Shown in pieces: positions 17,207 through 25,781 of a stretch of DNA of 64,000 nucleotides. This DNA comes from Chryseobacterium aquifrigidense (GTDB lineage: Bacteria; Bacteroidota; Bacteroidia; Flavobacteriales; Weeksellaceae), in NCBI RefSeq assembly GCF_006716485.1, contig NZ_VFPD01000001.1:1549096-1613095 (forward strand), read 5' to 3'. The position numbers and the translations under genes were made by a program. The notes below the pieces were generated by a model. That model was not told the DNA's origin, ran no database searches, and was given only the letters and a program-made list of their open reading frames with translations. Numbering within the stretch: the stretch's first letter is position 1; the number at the start of each line of letters is the position of its first letter.

Positions 17207-18450
17207 TTGCAAAAATTGGAAAAGGTGAAAACCTTTGGGGTGCTCTGACCTATAATCAGCAGAAAGTTGATCATGGCCATGGAACTGTATTGTTGACCAA
17301 TAAGATTCCTGATTTGTGGGATCAAAATTATTCGGTCAGATTTTTTCATAGGTACTTTGAACCCTACCTGATTGCCAATAACAAAACTGAAAAACCGGTA
17401 AGACATATTTCCCTTAATCCTGACCCCGAGGACAAGGTAGATGATAAAGATTATCTGGGAATGGCTCAGCAATATATGCAGGAAATGGGTTATGGCAATC
17501 AACCTTATGTTGTTTTTAAACATACGGATATTGATAGAACCCATATTCATATTGTGACCACCTGTGTTCAGATCGATGGAAAGAAAATACCGGATCAGTA
17601 TGATCATCATCGATCAATGGAAGCCTGCAGAAAACTGGAAAAACAATACAACTTGAAAGCTGCCCATGAGAAGAAGAATTTAAATCAAAACTCTATTTTT
17701 AAACCGGTAGATTATACTAAAGGGAATATCAAAACCGAGTTGTCATCAGTACTAAGACATATTCCTAAAACCTATGGATTTCAAAGTATGGGTGCTTATA
17801 ACGCTTTACTCTCTCAATTCAATATCTGTTTTGAAGAAGTTAGTGGAGAACTGCATGGAAAAATGAGAAAAGGAATCGTCTATTTTGTTACGGATGAAAA
17901 TGGAAAAAAAATAAGCCTTCCTTTTAAATCATCCCTTTTTGGTAAGCACTCAGGATGGAAAAATATTCAGGCGCTCATTGAGAAATCAAAAGTAAACATG
18001 AAAGATGATCCTTCAAAACCAATTCTCAAAAGAACCATTGAAACAGCATTGAAAACCTCAAACTCTGAAGCATCTTTTAAAACGCAACTGTTTGAACAGG
18101 GAGTGGCTACTGTGATTAGAAAAAATGATCAGGGAAGAATATATGGCATCACATTCATTGACCATCACTCTCAATTAGTATGGAATGGATCACAGCTGAG
18201 TAAGGAACTTTCAGCCAACTCATTCAATGAATTATGGAGTGGATCAGAAACAAAACCAGAAACCAATATATATCATAATACTAAAGCTGATTTATTATTT
18301 GAAAAATCTTCAGACCATTTCTACAACAATAACATTACAGAAATATTTGCCGGATTATTCAGCGGTTTATTGTTGTCAGATACCAATGAGGATCAGGAGG
18401 AACAATTTTTTGCATCTCAAATGAAAAAGCGCCAAAGAAAAAGAAGATAA
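17203..18450 (+). CDS. mobB: Relaxase MobB (relaxase/mobilization nuclease domain)
   Basis: 415 residues. The N-terminal 200 residues form the relaxase domain: MIAKIGKGENLWGALTYNQ, RHISLNPDPED and the metal-binding motif HTDIDRTHIHIV near residues 107-118 (two His of the 3H motif plus an upstream His). Tyr residues in the N-terminal 25 residues are candidates for the nicking tyrosine. The C-terminal part is basic and ends KKRQRKRR. It is coupled to mobA by an ATGA overlap. It should nick at the oriT just upstream. Confidence 0.93.
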   Translation: MIAKIGKGENLWGALTYNQQKVDHGHGTVLLTNKIPDLWDQNYSVRFFHRYFEPYLIANNKTEKPVRHISLNPDPEDKVDDKDYLGMAQQYMQEMGYGNQPYVVFKHTDIDRTHIHIVTTCVQIDGKKIPDQYDHHRSMEACRKLEKQYNLKAAHEKKNLNQNSIFKPVDYTKGNIKTELSSVLRHIPKTYGFQSMGAYNALLSQFNICFEEVSGELHGKMRKGIVYFVTDENGKKISLPFKSSLFGKHSGWKNIQALIEKSKVNMKDDPSKPILKRTIETALKTSNSEASFKTQLFEQGVATVIRKNDQGRIYGITFIDHHSQLVWNGSQLSKELSANSFNELWSGSETKPETNIYHNTKADLLFEKSSDHFYNNNITEIFAGLFSGLLLSDTNEDQEEQFFASQMKKRQRKRR

Positions 18451-18465
18451 AAATAATCTTCTTTT
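18439..18465 (+). terminator. AT-rich hairpin after mobB
   Basis: AAAAGAAGAT (18439-18448) pairs perfectly with ATCTTCTTTT (18456-18465) across the mobB stop codon and is followed by G and TAAAA. The stem is weak, so this is a possible attenuating terminator between mobB and mobC. Confidence 0.35.
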
Positions 18466-18580
18466 GTAAAAACGGTCTTATAATGATGCTCAAAGAGCCA
18501 AAGGCGGACAACTTATGCTTGCAACGACGCATTTATAGTTGAGAATACGTAATCCTGTATTTATGCTTCTAAAATGTAAT

Positions 18581-20581
18581 ATGCAGGGTGAAGACGATTT
18601 AAGAGGACTTGCCAAAATCATGGCGTTTATGCGAGCGGTAAGCATTATTCTAGTACTCATGCATCTCTACTGGTTTTGTTACGGATTTTTTGCAAAGCAA
18701 CAATGGACACTGGAACTCATCAATAAAATACTTTATAATTTTAATAAGACAGCAGGCCTTTTTTCGCAACCTATTTATTCTAAGCTGTTCGCAATAGTTT
18801 TACTGGCTTTAAGTTGCCTCGGAACAAAGGGAGTCAAAAATGAAAAGATCACTTGGAAAAAAATTAGTATTGTTTTTTCTATCGGTTTTGTCTTATTTTT
18901 TTTAAACGCAATCCTCTTACAATCTGCCAGCAGTTTTACTCCTGTACTTTATATTCTATCTACTGGATCCGGATACATTCTTCTAATGCAGGCTGGGGTC
19001 TGGATGAGCCGCCTTCTGAAGCATAACTTAATGACAGATGTTTTTAATAGTGAGAATGAAAGTTTTCAGCAGGAGACTCAATTACTCTATAATGAATACT
19101 CAGTTAATCTTCCCACAAAATTCTATTATCAGGGAAACTGGCATCAGGGATGGATTAACGTAGTCAATCCTTTTCGTGCGACTATTGTTTTAGGAACACC
19201 TGGTTCAGGAAAGTCCTTTGCCGTGGTTAATAACTATATCAGACAGCATATTGAAAAAGGATTTTCCATGTACATCTATGATTTTAAATTTGATGATTTA
19301 TCTACCATTGCGTACAACCATCTTCTAAATCATTCCGATGCTTATACAGTAAAGCCGAAGTTCTATATCATCAATTTTGACAATCCCAGAAAAAGCCATC
19401 GGTGTAATCCCCTAAATCCCAGTTTTATGACGGATATATCAGATGCCTACGAAGCAGCTTATACCATTATGCTGAATCTCAATAGAAGCTGGATTCAGAA
19501 ACAGGGGGACTTCTTCGTTGAATCCCCCATAATCCTTCTTGCAGCGATTATCTGGTTTTTGAAAATCTATGAAAACGGGAAATATTGTACGTTTCCACAC
19601 GCTATTGAATTGCTGAATAAGAAATATGAGGATGTATTTACGATATTAACTTCTTATTCTGAATTAGAGAACTACCTCTCTCCATTTATGGATGCATGGC
19701 AAGGCGGTGCACAGGATCAGCTACAGGGGCAAATTGCATCGGCAAAGATTCCATTGTCAAGAATGATCTCTCCTCAGTTGTACTGGGTGATGACCGGAGA
19801 TGATTTTTCTTTGGACATCAATAATCCACATGAGCCTAAAATTCTATGTGTTGGAAATAACCCTGACCGTCAGAACATTTATTCTGCGGCTCTTGGACTC
19901 TACAATTCCAGAATTGTTAAACTTATCAATAAGAAAGGACAGTTAAAAAGTTCTGTTATTATTGATGAGCTTCCAACGATTTATTTCAGAGGCCTGGATA
20001 ATTTAATTGCTACAGCCCGAAGTAATAAAGTTTCCGTATGTCTAGGGTTTCAGGATTTTTCTCAGTTGACAAGAGACTATGGAGACAAAGAAAGCAAGGT
20101 TATTCAAAATACAGTTGGCAATATTTTCAGTGGTCAGGTAGTGGGTGAAACAGCAAAAACCTTATCCGAACGTTTTGGAAAAGTACTGCAGAAAAGACAG
20201 AGTATATCCATCAACAGGAATGATACTTCCACTTCCATTTCTACGCAATTGGATAGTTTGATTCCTGCTTCAAAGATCTCTACCCTGACCCAGGGATTTT
20301 TTGTTGGTGCCGTATCGGATAATTTTGATGAAAGGATTCAGCAGAAGATTTTTCATTCGGAGATTGTTGTGGATACTGTCAGGCTTTCTCAAGAAATGAA
20401 AAGCTATCAAAAGATACCGCAGATCCGGACCTTTATTGACCAAAATGGGAATGATTCGATGTCCCAACAGATTCAGGATAATTACAAAGAAATTAAGGCT
20501 GATATTCTCAACATCATCACGGAGGAGATGGATCGAATAAAAAATGATCCTGATTTACAGTATTTAATTAATGTTGATTAA
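18581..20581 (+). CDS. mobC: Type IV coupling protein MobC (VirD4/TraG-like ATPase)
   Basis: The start is set at the ATG at 18581 (MQGEDDLRGLAKIM), matching other Bacteroidota MobC proteins; the frame also has a TTG at 18539 and an ATG at 18563. 666 residues with N-terminal membrane helices (residues 15-35, about 60-80, 90-135), Walker A TPGSGKSF near residue 205-212, and Walker B VIIDELPTIYF near 457-467. TraM-recognition-like sequence SNKVSVCLGFQDFSQL follows. It delivers the relaxase-DNA complex to the secretion channel. Confidence 0.93.
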   Translation: MQGEDDLRGLAKIMAFMRAVSIILVLMHLYWFCYGFFAKQQWTLELINKILYNFNKTAGLFSQPIYSKLFAIVLLALSCLGTKGVKNEKITWKKISIVFSIGFVLFFLNAILLQSASSFTPVLYILSTGSGYILLMQAGVWMSRLLKHNLMTDVFNSENESFQQETQLLYNEYSVNLPTKFYYQGNWHQGWINVVNPFRATIVLGTPGSGKSFAVVNNYIRQHIEKGFSMYIYDFKFDDLSTIAYNHLLNHSDAYTVKPKFYIINFDNPRKSHRCNPLNPSFMTDISDAYEAAYTIMLNLNRSWIQKQGDFFVESPIILLAAIIWFLKIYENGKYCTFPHAIELLNKKYEDVFTILTSYSELENYLSPFMDAWQGGAQDQLQGQIASAKIPLSRMISPQLYWVMTGDDFSLDINNPHEPKILCVGNNPDRQNIYSAALGLYNSRIVKLINKKGQLKSSVIIDELPTIYFRGLDNLIATARSNKVSVCLGFQDFSQLTRDYGDKESKVIQNTVGNIFSGQVVGETAKTLSERFGKVLQKRQSISINRNDTSTSISTQLDSLIPASKISTLTQGFFVGAVSDNFDERIQQKIFHSEIVVDTVRLSQEMKSYQKIPQIRTFIDQNGNDSMSQQIQDNYKEIKADILNIITEEMDRIKNDPDLQYLINVD

Positions 20582-20586
20582 AGGAA

Positions 20587-20618
20587 TAAACCTCAAATCA
20601 TCCTGTATTTGAGGTTTA
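20587..20618. terminator. Bidirectional hairpin between mobC and rteC
   Basis: A perfect 12-bp inverted repeat, TAAACCTCAAAT (20587-20598) and ATTTGAGGTTTA (20607-20618), with an 8-nt loop, lies between the convergent mobC and rteC stops. No long T-run follows, but its placement strongly suggests a shared terminator. Confidence 0.6.
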
Positions 20619-20631
20619 ACCTGACATTACG

Positions 20632-21477
20632 TTATTCAGCATCACCATTTATAAAATATTGATTGAGATTGTCGCCAACCAGTTGAAGGAATTTGGTGGG
20701 CCCCTGTTTTCGGTTTCGGATTTCAAATACGGTTTTATGGAAGTTGCCTAAATCGCAATCCAATGACCTTTCTACAACTTTGATAACTTCACTCAGCTCG
20801 ATATTACCCCCATTAAAACAACGCATCTGGTAAAGAGCATAGATCAGTTCTATGAGGCCTACCTTTGATCCTGACCACGTCAATGGAGACAGTACTTTTG
20901 AAGTTGCATTTTCATTAGAGCCCTCAATCTGTTTTTTTAAGTAATGGTCAAATTGTTGATTGGAAATAAACCTGGCGATCAAATGGTCATGCGATGTGGT
21001 AAAATTGGGATCATAATTATAGAAGCCCGACGACAGCTTCATTTTGAGATCATAAGAATTACGGACAAATACTTTATGATCAAGATAAGTGGCTTCGCGC
21101 TTATAATAGCTGTAAAATTCAGAATGTTCCAAATAAAAGTTCTTGAGTTTCTCCTGCTCTGCCTCATAATATTTTTTTAAAGTCTTATTTCCTGCGGCCG
21201 GCTTATGAGACTCGATATCGAGTACCGCAGAGTAATAAATAAATTTTGAGATAAACTGTGGTTTTAGCTTCTTAAAAAAATGTACTTCTTCTGCAATATG
21301 ATCAAAGTGATGGTTGGAAACCAGAAGCTTTAATTTTCTTACTGACTCGTCAATAATGAGCAAAGCCTTTTCTGAAATTTTGATCAAATCATTTCCGTCG
21401 GTATGTACTTCGTTAATCTTTAAATCCAGTTCTTCGAGTAACTGTGATGTCCTTTTAAAAATCGTTTTTGTTACCAT
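20632..21477 (-). CDS. rteC: RteC-family regulator
   Basis: 281 residues matching the RteC domain: HFDHIAEEVHFFKKLKPQF, LIYYSAVLDIESHKP-type block, YYEAEQEKLKNFYLEHSEFY, SYYKREATYLDHKVFVR and a C-terminal WSGSKVGLIELIYALYQ with FNGGNIELSEV. In CTnDOT, RteC induces excision genes in response to tetracycline via RteA/RteB. Neither rteA/rteB nor a tet gene is visible here, so the inducing signal is unknown. It is minus strand, convergent with mobC. Confidence 0.88.
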   Translation of the reverse strand: MVTKTIFKRTSQLLEELDLKINEVHTDGNDLIKISEKALLIIDESVRKLKLLVSNHHFDHIAEEVHFFKKLKPQFISKFIYYSAVLDIESHKPAAGNKTLKKYYEAEQEKLKNFYLEHSEFYSYYKREATYLDHKVFVRNSYDLKMKLSSGFYNYDPNFTTSHDHLIARFISNQQFDHYLKKQIEGSNENATSKVLSPLTWSGSKVGLIELIYALYQMRCFNGGNIELSEVIKVVERSLDCDLGNFHKTVFEIRNRKQGPTKFLQLVGDNLNQYFINGDAE

Positions 21478-21523
21478 GTCCTTTTTTCAGGAATTTACAA
21501 AAAATCGCTAATGCAAGACGTAA

Positions 21524-23233
21524 TCAACTCATATCCAGCTCTTTTTTTCGATTCTTTATATAATCTGCCGGCCGGATGCCGTTGATATCGAAAAATAGAT
21601 CTGAAAAATGCTGGCGCGTTGAAATACCCGATTCTTCCGCAAGAGCTTCAATGGTATACATGAGGTATTTTCTTTCCGAGTTGAGTAAGTGTGTGATATA
21701 TGAAATTCTGAGTCCATTGATATAGGTCTTAAAATTGGTGCCTTTATTTTCATTGATGAAAGTTGAAAGATAAGACGTATTCGTGTTCATTTTAAGAGCT
21801 AGTATCCCTAATGTTAACCCCTTTTGTGTAAATCCGTTTTCGATTTCAAATTTCTGAAATCTCAGATCCAATTCTTTATAAAGCTCTTCAGGAAGCCCCG
21901 TTTTCACAGGATATACACTAACATCCTGTTTATCAATAGTTAATATATCATATTGCTTATTATTGAGTTTGTCCTGCAATAACAGATATTTCAATTTTAT
22001 ATTTTTTTCCTTATGGTATTTTATAACGAAGAGACACAGAAAGAATATTGTGGATACAATAAATATAAGAATATACGTCATACGGCGCGAGCTCATATTC
22101 TCCAATCTGTTTTTGCTTTCAGTGAGTAATCTTGTATCGTACTCCCTATGTATTTTCGACGATAGATAGGTGAAATCTTTACCGATAAGTTTATCAACCT
22201 TCAATAGCTGCTTGGTATAATACAGCTGTTTGTCCCGATCTCCTTTTTCTGAATAGTACGTTATAAGATCTTCATACGCCGGTCTTACTTCAGGAAGAAT
22301 AAATGTATGCCGGTTAAAAATTGAATCAACTTTCTCCAGATAATACAATCCTTTATTTTCATTGCTTACCATATGGTTCTTTCCCAGGTAGTAATAAATT
22401 ACGGATAACCACGAAAAATCATTAGATTTTACGATCTCCTGTAATGCCGAATGCAGATCATGGATGCTGCCTGCATAGTTTTTATGGTGATATGCAGAGA
22501 TGCCACGGCATTTCAACAGATAGCTTTTTTCCAGTAAGAACCGATCCTGATCAGCAAGATGCAGAAGTGCTTTATCAACGAGATCGTCTGCCATTTCATA
22601 CTGCTTAAGATTTCGATAACAGATCACCATTTGATGTATCGAATTAAAATAGCCTCTTTTAAAATTGAATAAGGTATTGGGATGATTTTTTTCTTTACTT
22701 TTCTTGTCAAAGAAGGCACTGCATTGTTTAAACAAATCTAAAGCTTCCTGATAAAATCCCAAATAACTTTTTACAACACCCAGATGATAGATGATTTTTT
22801 GATGTAGATACTCATCCTTACCATTTTTAGAATATTCATAAGCTTTCAGGTACTCTGCCAGAGCAGGTTCATATTTCTTAAGGTTAAAGTAATAAAAGAT
22901 TCCTTTACCCAAATAGGCATCACCGATAATTTCCGGCTGCTTTGACCTTAATGCTGCATAGATTGTACTGTCTGCATAGGAAAGTTTTCCTTCGTTGGAA
23001 GGAGTGAAATAAACGGCAAATTTATAAGCTTCAGAAAGCCGTACAAAGTCAGAATCCTTCTTTGCTTTTGATATATAAATTCTTAAATACCTGAAAGCCG
23101 TAGAATCATTCTTTTCCAGATTTTCATATTGACTTCTCAGCCAAACATAATCATTCCTGCTTTTCTCCGCATGGAAATCAGTGATAGGCAAAAACAGCAG
23201 CAATATGATCATGATACATTGTGAGGTCGTCAT
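21524..23233 (-). CDS. TPR-containing AraC-type transcriptional regulator
   Basis: The ATG at 23231-23233 (MTTSQCIMIILLLFLPITDF) gives 569 residues; a TTG at 23272 would extend it. Signal/membrane segment at residues 5-20, tetratricopeptide-like helices through about residue 360, a membrane helix near 383-401 (YILIFIVSTIFFLCLFVI), then an AraC HTH near residues 465-565 (ILALKMNTNTSYLSTFIN, ISTRQHFSDLFFDINGIRPADYI). This is a common Flavobacteria membrane-bound regulator type. It is divergent from the lipoprotein/MauE/DUF6520 module, which it probably controls. Confidence 0.85.
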   Translation of the reverse strand: MTTSQCIMIILLLFLPITDFHAEKSRNDYVWLRSQYENLEKNDSTAFRYLRIYISKAKKDSDFVRLSEAYKFAVYFTPSNEGKLSYADSTIYAALRSKQPEIIGDAYLGKGIFYYFNLKKYEPALAEYLKAYEYSKNGKDEYLHQKIIYHLGVVKSYLGFYQEALDLFKQCSAFFDKKSKEKNHPNTLFNFKRGYFNSIHQMVICYRNLKQYEMADDLVDKALLHLADQDRFLLEKSYLLKCRGISAYHHKNYAGSIHDLHSALQEIVKSNDFSWLSVIYYYLGKNHMVSNENKGLYYLEKVDSIFNRHTFILPEVRPAYEDLITYYSEKGDRDKQLYYTKQLLKVDKLIGKDFTYLSSKIHREYDTRLLTESKNRLENMSSRRMTYILIFIVSTIFFLCLFVIKYHKEKNIKLKYLLLQDKLNNKQYDILTIDKQDVSVYPVKTGLPEELYKELDLRFQKFEIENGFTQKGLTLGILALKMNTNTSYLSTFINENKGTNFKTYINGLRISYITHLLNSERKYLMYTIEALAEESGISTRQHFSDLFFDINGIRPADYIKNRKKELDMS

Positions 23234-23447
23234 GGTGATTAGTTTTTGGCTGAAAGAGTCAAATTTAGCCAAAAAAAGACAATAAAAGCTAGATAATTAA
23301 GTAAATCACAATTATGTGTAATATTTATTGTAAATCATTTATCCATAAAGAGATTTTACAGGATTATTACCGTCATTATTTATAAATGATGACGTCTTCT
23401 TTTGAAAAGCTGATCCGATATCAGTTTTTTATGCTCAGGTTTCAAAA

Positions 23448-23455
23448 TACCTTTG
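23448..23455 (+). promoter_or_regulatory. Candidate -7 promoter element
   Basis: TACCTTTG matches the Bacteroidota -7 consensus TAnnTTTG and lies 60 bp upstream of the lipoprotein start at 23515. I could not see a convincing -33 TTTG at the usual spacing, so support is moderate. Confidence 0.35.
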
Positions 23456-23514
23456 GTCTAAGAATTCTAATAAATACCCCTAACCGGTTGGGAATAACTT
23501 AAATCAATATCAAT

Positions 23515-23748
23515 ATGAAAAAGTATATTCCTCACATCATTTTAACGATAGCAGTAAGCATAGCAACTTTAAGCTGCAGGCAGAACGATATGATAGATGA
23601 ACCTGAATCACAGATCATCCGAAATCCTGAAAACAGTACATATTTTTCCCAAAAAACTCAGGACACAACGAGAACAGAAATACATCCGGCATCAGATCCA
23701 CCGATAAAGGATACCCACGACTGGCGGATCAATGGAAATAATCCTTAA
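23515..23748 (+). CDS. Small lipoprotein, 77 aa
   Basis: MKKYIPHIILTIAVSIATLSC is a clear lipoprotein signal with the lipidated Cys at residue 21. The mature part is short, acidic then polar (NDMIDEPESQ) with no recognised domain. It is the first gene of a plus-strand run (this gene, a 67-aa ORF, MauE/DoxX protein, DUF6520 peptide) and is divergent from the AraC-type regulator. Function unknown. Confidence 0.65.
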   Translation: MKKYIPHIILTIAVSIATLSCRQNDMIDEPESQIIRNPENSTYFSQKTQDTTRTEIHPASDPPIKDTHDWRINGNNP

Positions 23749-23935
23749 AATAGTAAGATATGATTCCCCATCACTTACCCTTGATCTGCAAAACAGGCTT
23801 ACCATGTCCCAGAAGTGGCATTTGGGAAAGTATGGGGAATTTCAAAACAACCTGTCCGGTTTCAAAAGGTTCCAGGATGCCGGATTACTGCGGAGAGAAA
23901 ATAAAGTGGATCCTGATACGAGCCATTTAACTTAA
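23732..23935 (+). CDS. Small ORF overlapping the lipoprotein end
   Basis: 67 residues from the ATG at 23732, overlapping the previous gene by 17 bp and ending 11 bp before the MauE/DoxX gene. It has no signal peptide or recognised motif (LTMSQKWHLGKYGEFQNN, FQDAGLLRREN). The placement fits an operon gene, but it could be a remnant or noncoding. Low confidence. Confidence 0.3.
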   Translation: MEIILKIVRYDSPSLTLDLQNRLTMSQKWHLGKYGEFQNNLSGFKRFQDAGLLRRENKVDPDTSHLT

Positions 23936-23946
23936 AAAATTACACC

Positions 23947-25452
23947 ATGAAAATATCAACAATATGCATCAGCATTATAAGCTATTTCTTTATCTTATTA
24001 TTTGTGTATGCTGCCGTGAGCAAAATACTTGATTTTGAAAACTTTCAGATCCAGATTGCGCAGTCACCATTATTGAGCACCTATGCAGGTATCACTTCGT
24101 ATGCTGTGATTATTGCTGAGCTTCTCATATCCTTTTGTCTCATGTTTCCGAGATATCGTATATATGGTTTATACAGTTCACTTGGCCTCATGACCTCATT
24201 CACGATCTATATTTATCTGATTATTCATTACAGTGAATTTGTACCCTGCTCCTGTGGGGGTATTCTCGAAAAACTGGGTTGGGATGAGCATCTTATTTTT
24301 AATATTGGTTGTGCTATCATGGCCGCCATAGGAATTTATCTCTCTGTCAGGCTCAAACAAAGATTTTTAAAAACCTCTTTATGGATTATCTCTACGATCA
24401 TTTTCAGCTTTTCCCTGGTACTGATCCCTTTCCTTTCCTCCGAACAGATGATGAAGAAAAATAATAATTTTATAAGACGTTTTCCCCATCATCCGATTGT
24501 ACAGGATAAGAGCCTTGATTTAGGAGCTAATTCTTATTATTTTGCAGGCATAAGTAACGGAAAAGTAATTCTTGGTAACTATATCAGCCCGCTTACCATT
24601 ACTGAGATTGATTCTTCTTTCACGACTTTCAGGCAGCATACCATAAAGCTTGATCACTATGATCATCCATTTAAATCTTTAACGCTTTATATTCGGGATT
24701 CCCATTTCTATCTTGCCGACGGAACCGTTCCTGTCATCTATCGTGGAAATCTCAATACTCTTTCTGCAAAAACGATGAGTTACAAAAAAATGTATTTTGA
24801 CCAGCTGCAGGTATTGGACTCTACACAGATTGCGTTCAGAACTTTTAATCCTAATACCAAAATTCGATCGTTAGGAATTTTACAATCCATATCAGGTAAT
24901 TATCATCTGAACGATGACATCATCAAAAAACAAAAGGACGGTCTTTTTGATACGGACGGCCAGCTTATTGCAGACAGCCGTACCAATACCTATTATTACA
25001 TCTACTACTACCGCAATAAAATCATTACCATAAAAACATCGGAAAATTCTGTCTCCGAGCAAAATACCATCGATACTACCCATATTGCAAAAGTTCAGAG
25101 CACCATCCTATCCGATGGAAAAACAAAGATGACTGCTCCACCTTTAACAGTAAACAAGATGGCAACGGCCTGCTGGGGAGTAATTTTTAACCAATCGAAT
25201 CTCATGGGAAGATTTGAGAATAGGGACCAATGGAAAACCAATGCTATTATTGATATATACAATACCCAGAATAAAAGTTACAGCGGAAGTTTTTATGTTC
25301 AGAACCGGCACAAAAATAAAATGACAGGAATGCTGGCTGGCAACAATTACTTCTATACACTTATAGGCAATGAAATCATCCGGTATCGTTATGCGCAGAC
25401 GATCATGGAAGATTTCAGAAAAGGGGAAGCCGAAAACCTTAGATCAGAGTAG
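23947..25452 (+). CDS. MauE/DoxX-family redox-associated membrane protein with C-terminal extracytoplasmic domain
   Basis: 501 residues. Residues 1-150 carry four membrane helices with a VYAAVSKILDFENFQ start and a CSCGG motif at about residues 101-105, as in MauE/DoxX-like proteins linked to disulfide or thiol redox. A further helix near 140-160 is followed by a long, soluble domain of about 340 residues (HPIVQDKSLDLGANSYYFAG, then beta-rich repeats like a propeller). It precedes the four-Cys DUF6520 peptide by 23 bp, so a role in its folding or processing is a reasonable inference. Confidence 0.75.
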   Translation: MKISTICISIISYFFILLFVYAAVSKILDFENFQIQIAQSPLLSTYAGITSYAVIIAELLISFCLMFPRYRIYGLYSSLGLMTSFTIYIYLIIHYSEFVPCSCGGILEKLGWDEHLIFNIGCAIMAAIGIYLSVRLKQRFLKTSLWIISTIIFSFSLVLIPFLSSEQMMKKNNNFIRRFPHHPIVQDKSLDLGANSYYFAGISNGKVILGNYISPLTITEIDSSFTTFRQHTIKLDHYDHPFKSLTLYIRDSHFYLADGTVPVIYRGNLNTLSAKTMSYKKMYFDQLQVLDSTQIAFRTFNPNTKIRSLGILQSISGNYHLNDDIIKKQKDGLFDTDGQLIADSRTNTYYYIYYYRNKIITIKTSENSVSEQNTIDTTHIAKVQSTILSDGKTKMTAPPLTVNKMATACWGVIFNQSNLMGRFENRDQWKTNAIIDIYNTQNKSYSGSFYVQNRHKNKMTGMLAGNNYFYTLIGNEIIRYRYAQTIMEDFRKGEAENLRSE

Positions 25453-25475
25453 GCAAAACAACAAATCCAATTACT

Positions 25476-25742
25476 ATGAAAAAGTTCATTCTGCCTGTCT
25501 TCATTGTCATGATAGGCGCAACATCTGCTCTCGCTAGCAATGTTAACAAAAGCAGCACGAAAGTCCCTGCAACAGGGTACGTTTTTCGCCCTGCCGAAGC
25601 TATTAAATGTGTCAATGCTCATGTGACATGTGATACATCAGGGAACGTTATGTGTACAGCAGATCTCGGAAATGGCCCTGAACAGCTTTTCCAAAGGATC
25701 AATAACACCTCATGCCCGAACTCACTTTTTGTAAAACCTTAA
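25476..25742 (+). CDS. DUF6520-family small secreted Cys-rich protein
   Basis: 88 residues: signal peptide MKKFILPVFIVMIGATSALA, then a mature part of about 68 residues with four cysteines (CVNAHVTC, VMC, SC). This is the DUF6520 pattern found beside MauE/DoxX proteins and SusC/D pairs in Flavobacteria and Sphingobacteria. Function is unknown. A periplasmic or secreted peptide with two disulfides is plausible. A strong terminator follows at once. Confidence 0.78.
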   Translation: MKKFILPVFIVMIGATSALASNVNKSSTKVPATGYVFRPAEAIKCVNAHVTCDTSGNVMCTADLGNGPEQLFQRINNTSCPNSLFVKP

Positions 25743-25747
25743 TTTAA

Positions 25748-25772
25748 AAAGGATGCCCAAAAGGCATCCTTT
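25748..25772. terminator. Bidirectional terminator
   Basis: AAAGGATGCC (25748-25757) and GGCATCCTTT (25763-25772) form a perfect 10-bp stem with a CAAAA loop, flanked by A and T runs, between the convergent DUF6520 and S9 peptidase genes. Confidence 0.75.
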
Positions 25773-25781
25773 ACTTGTTAA

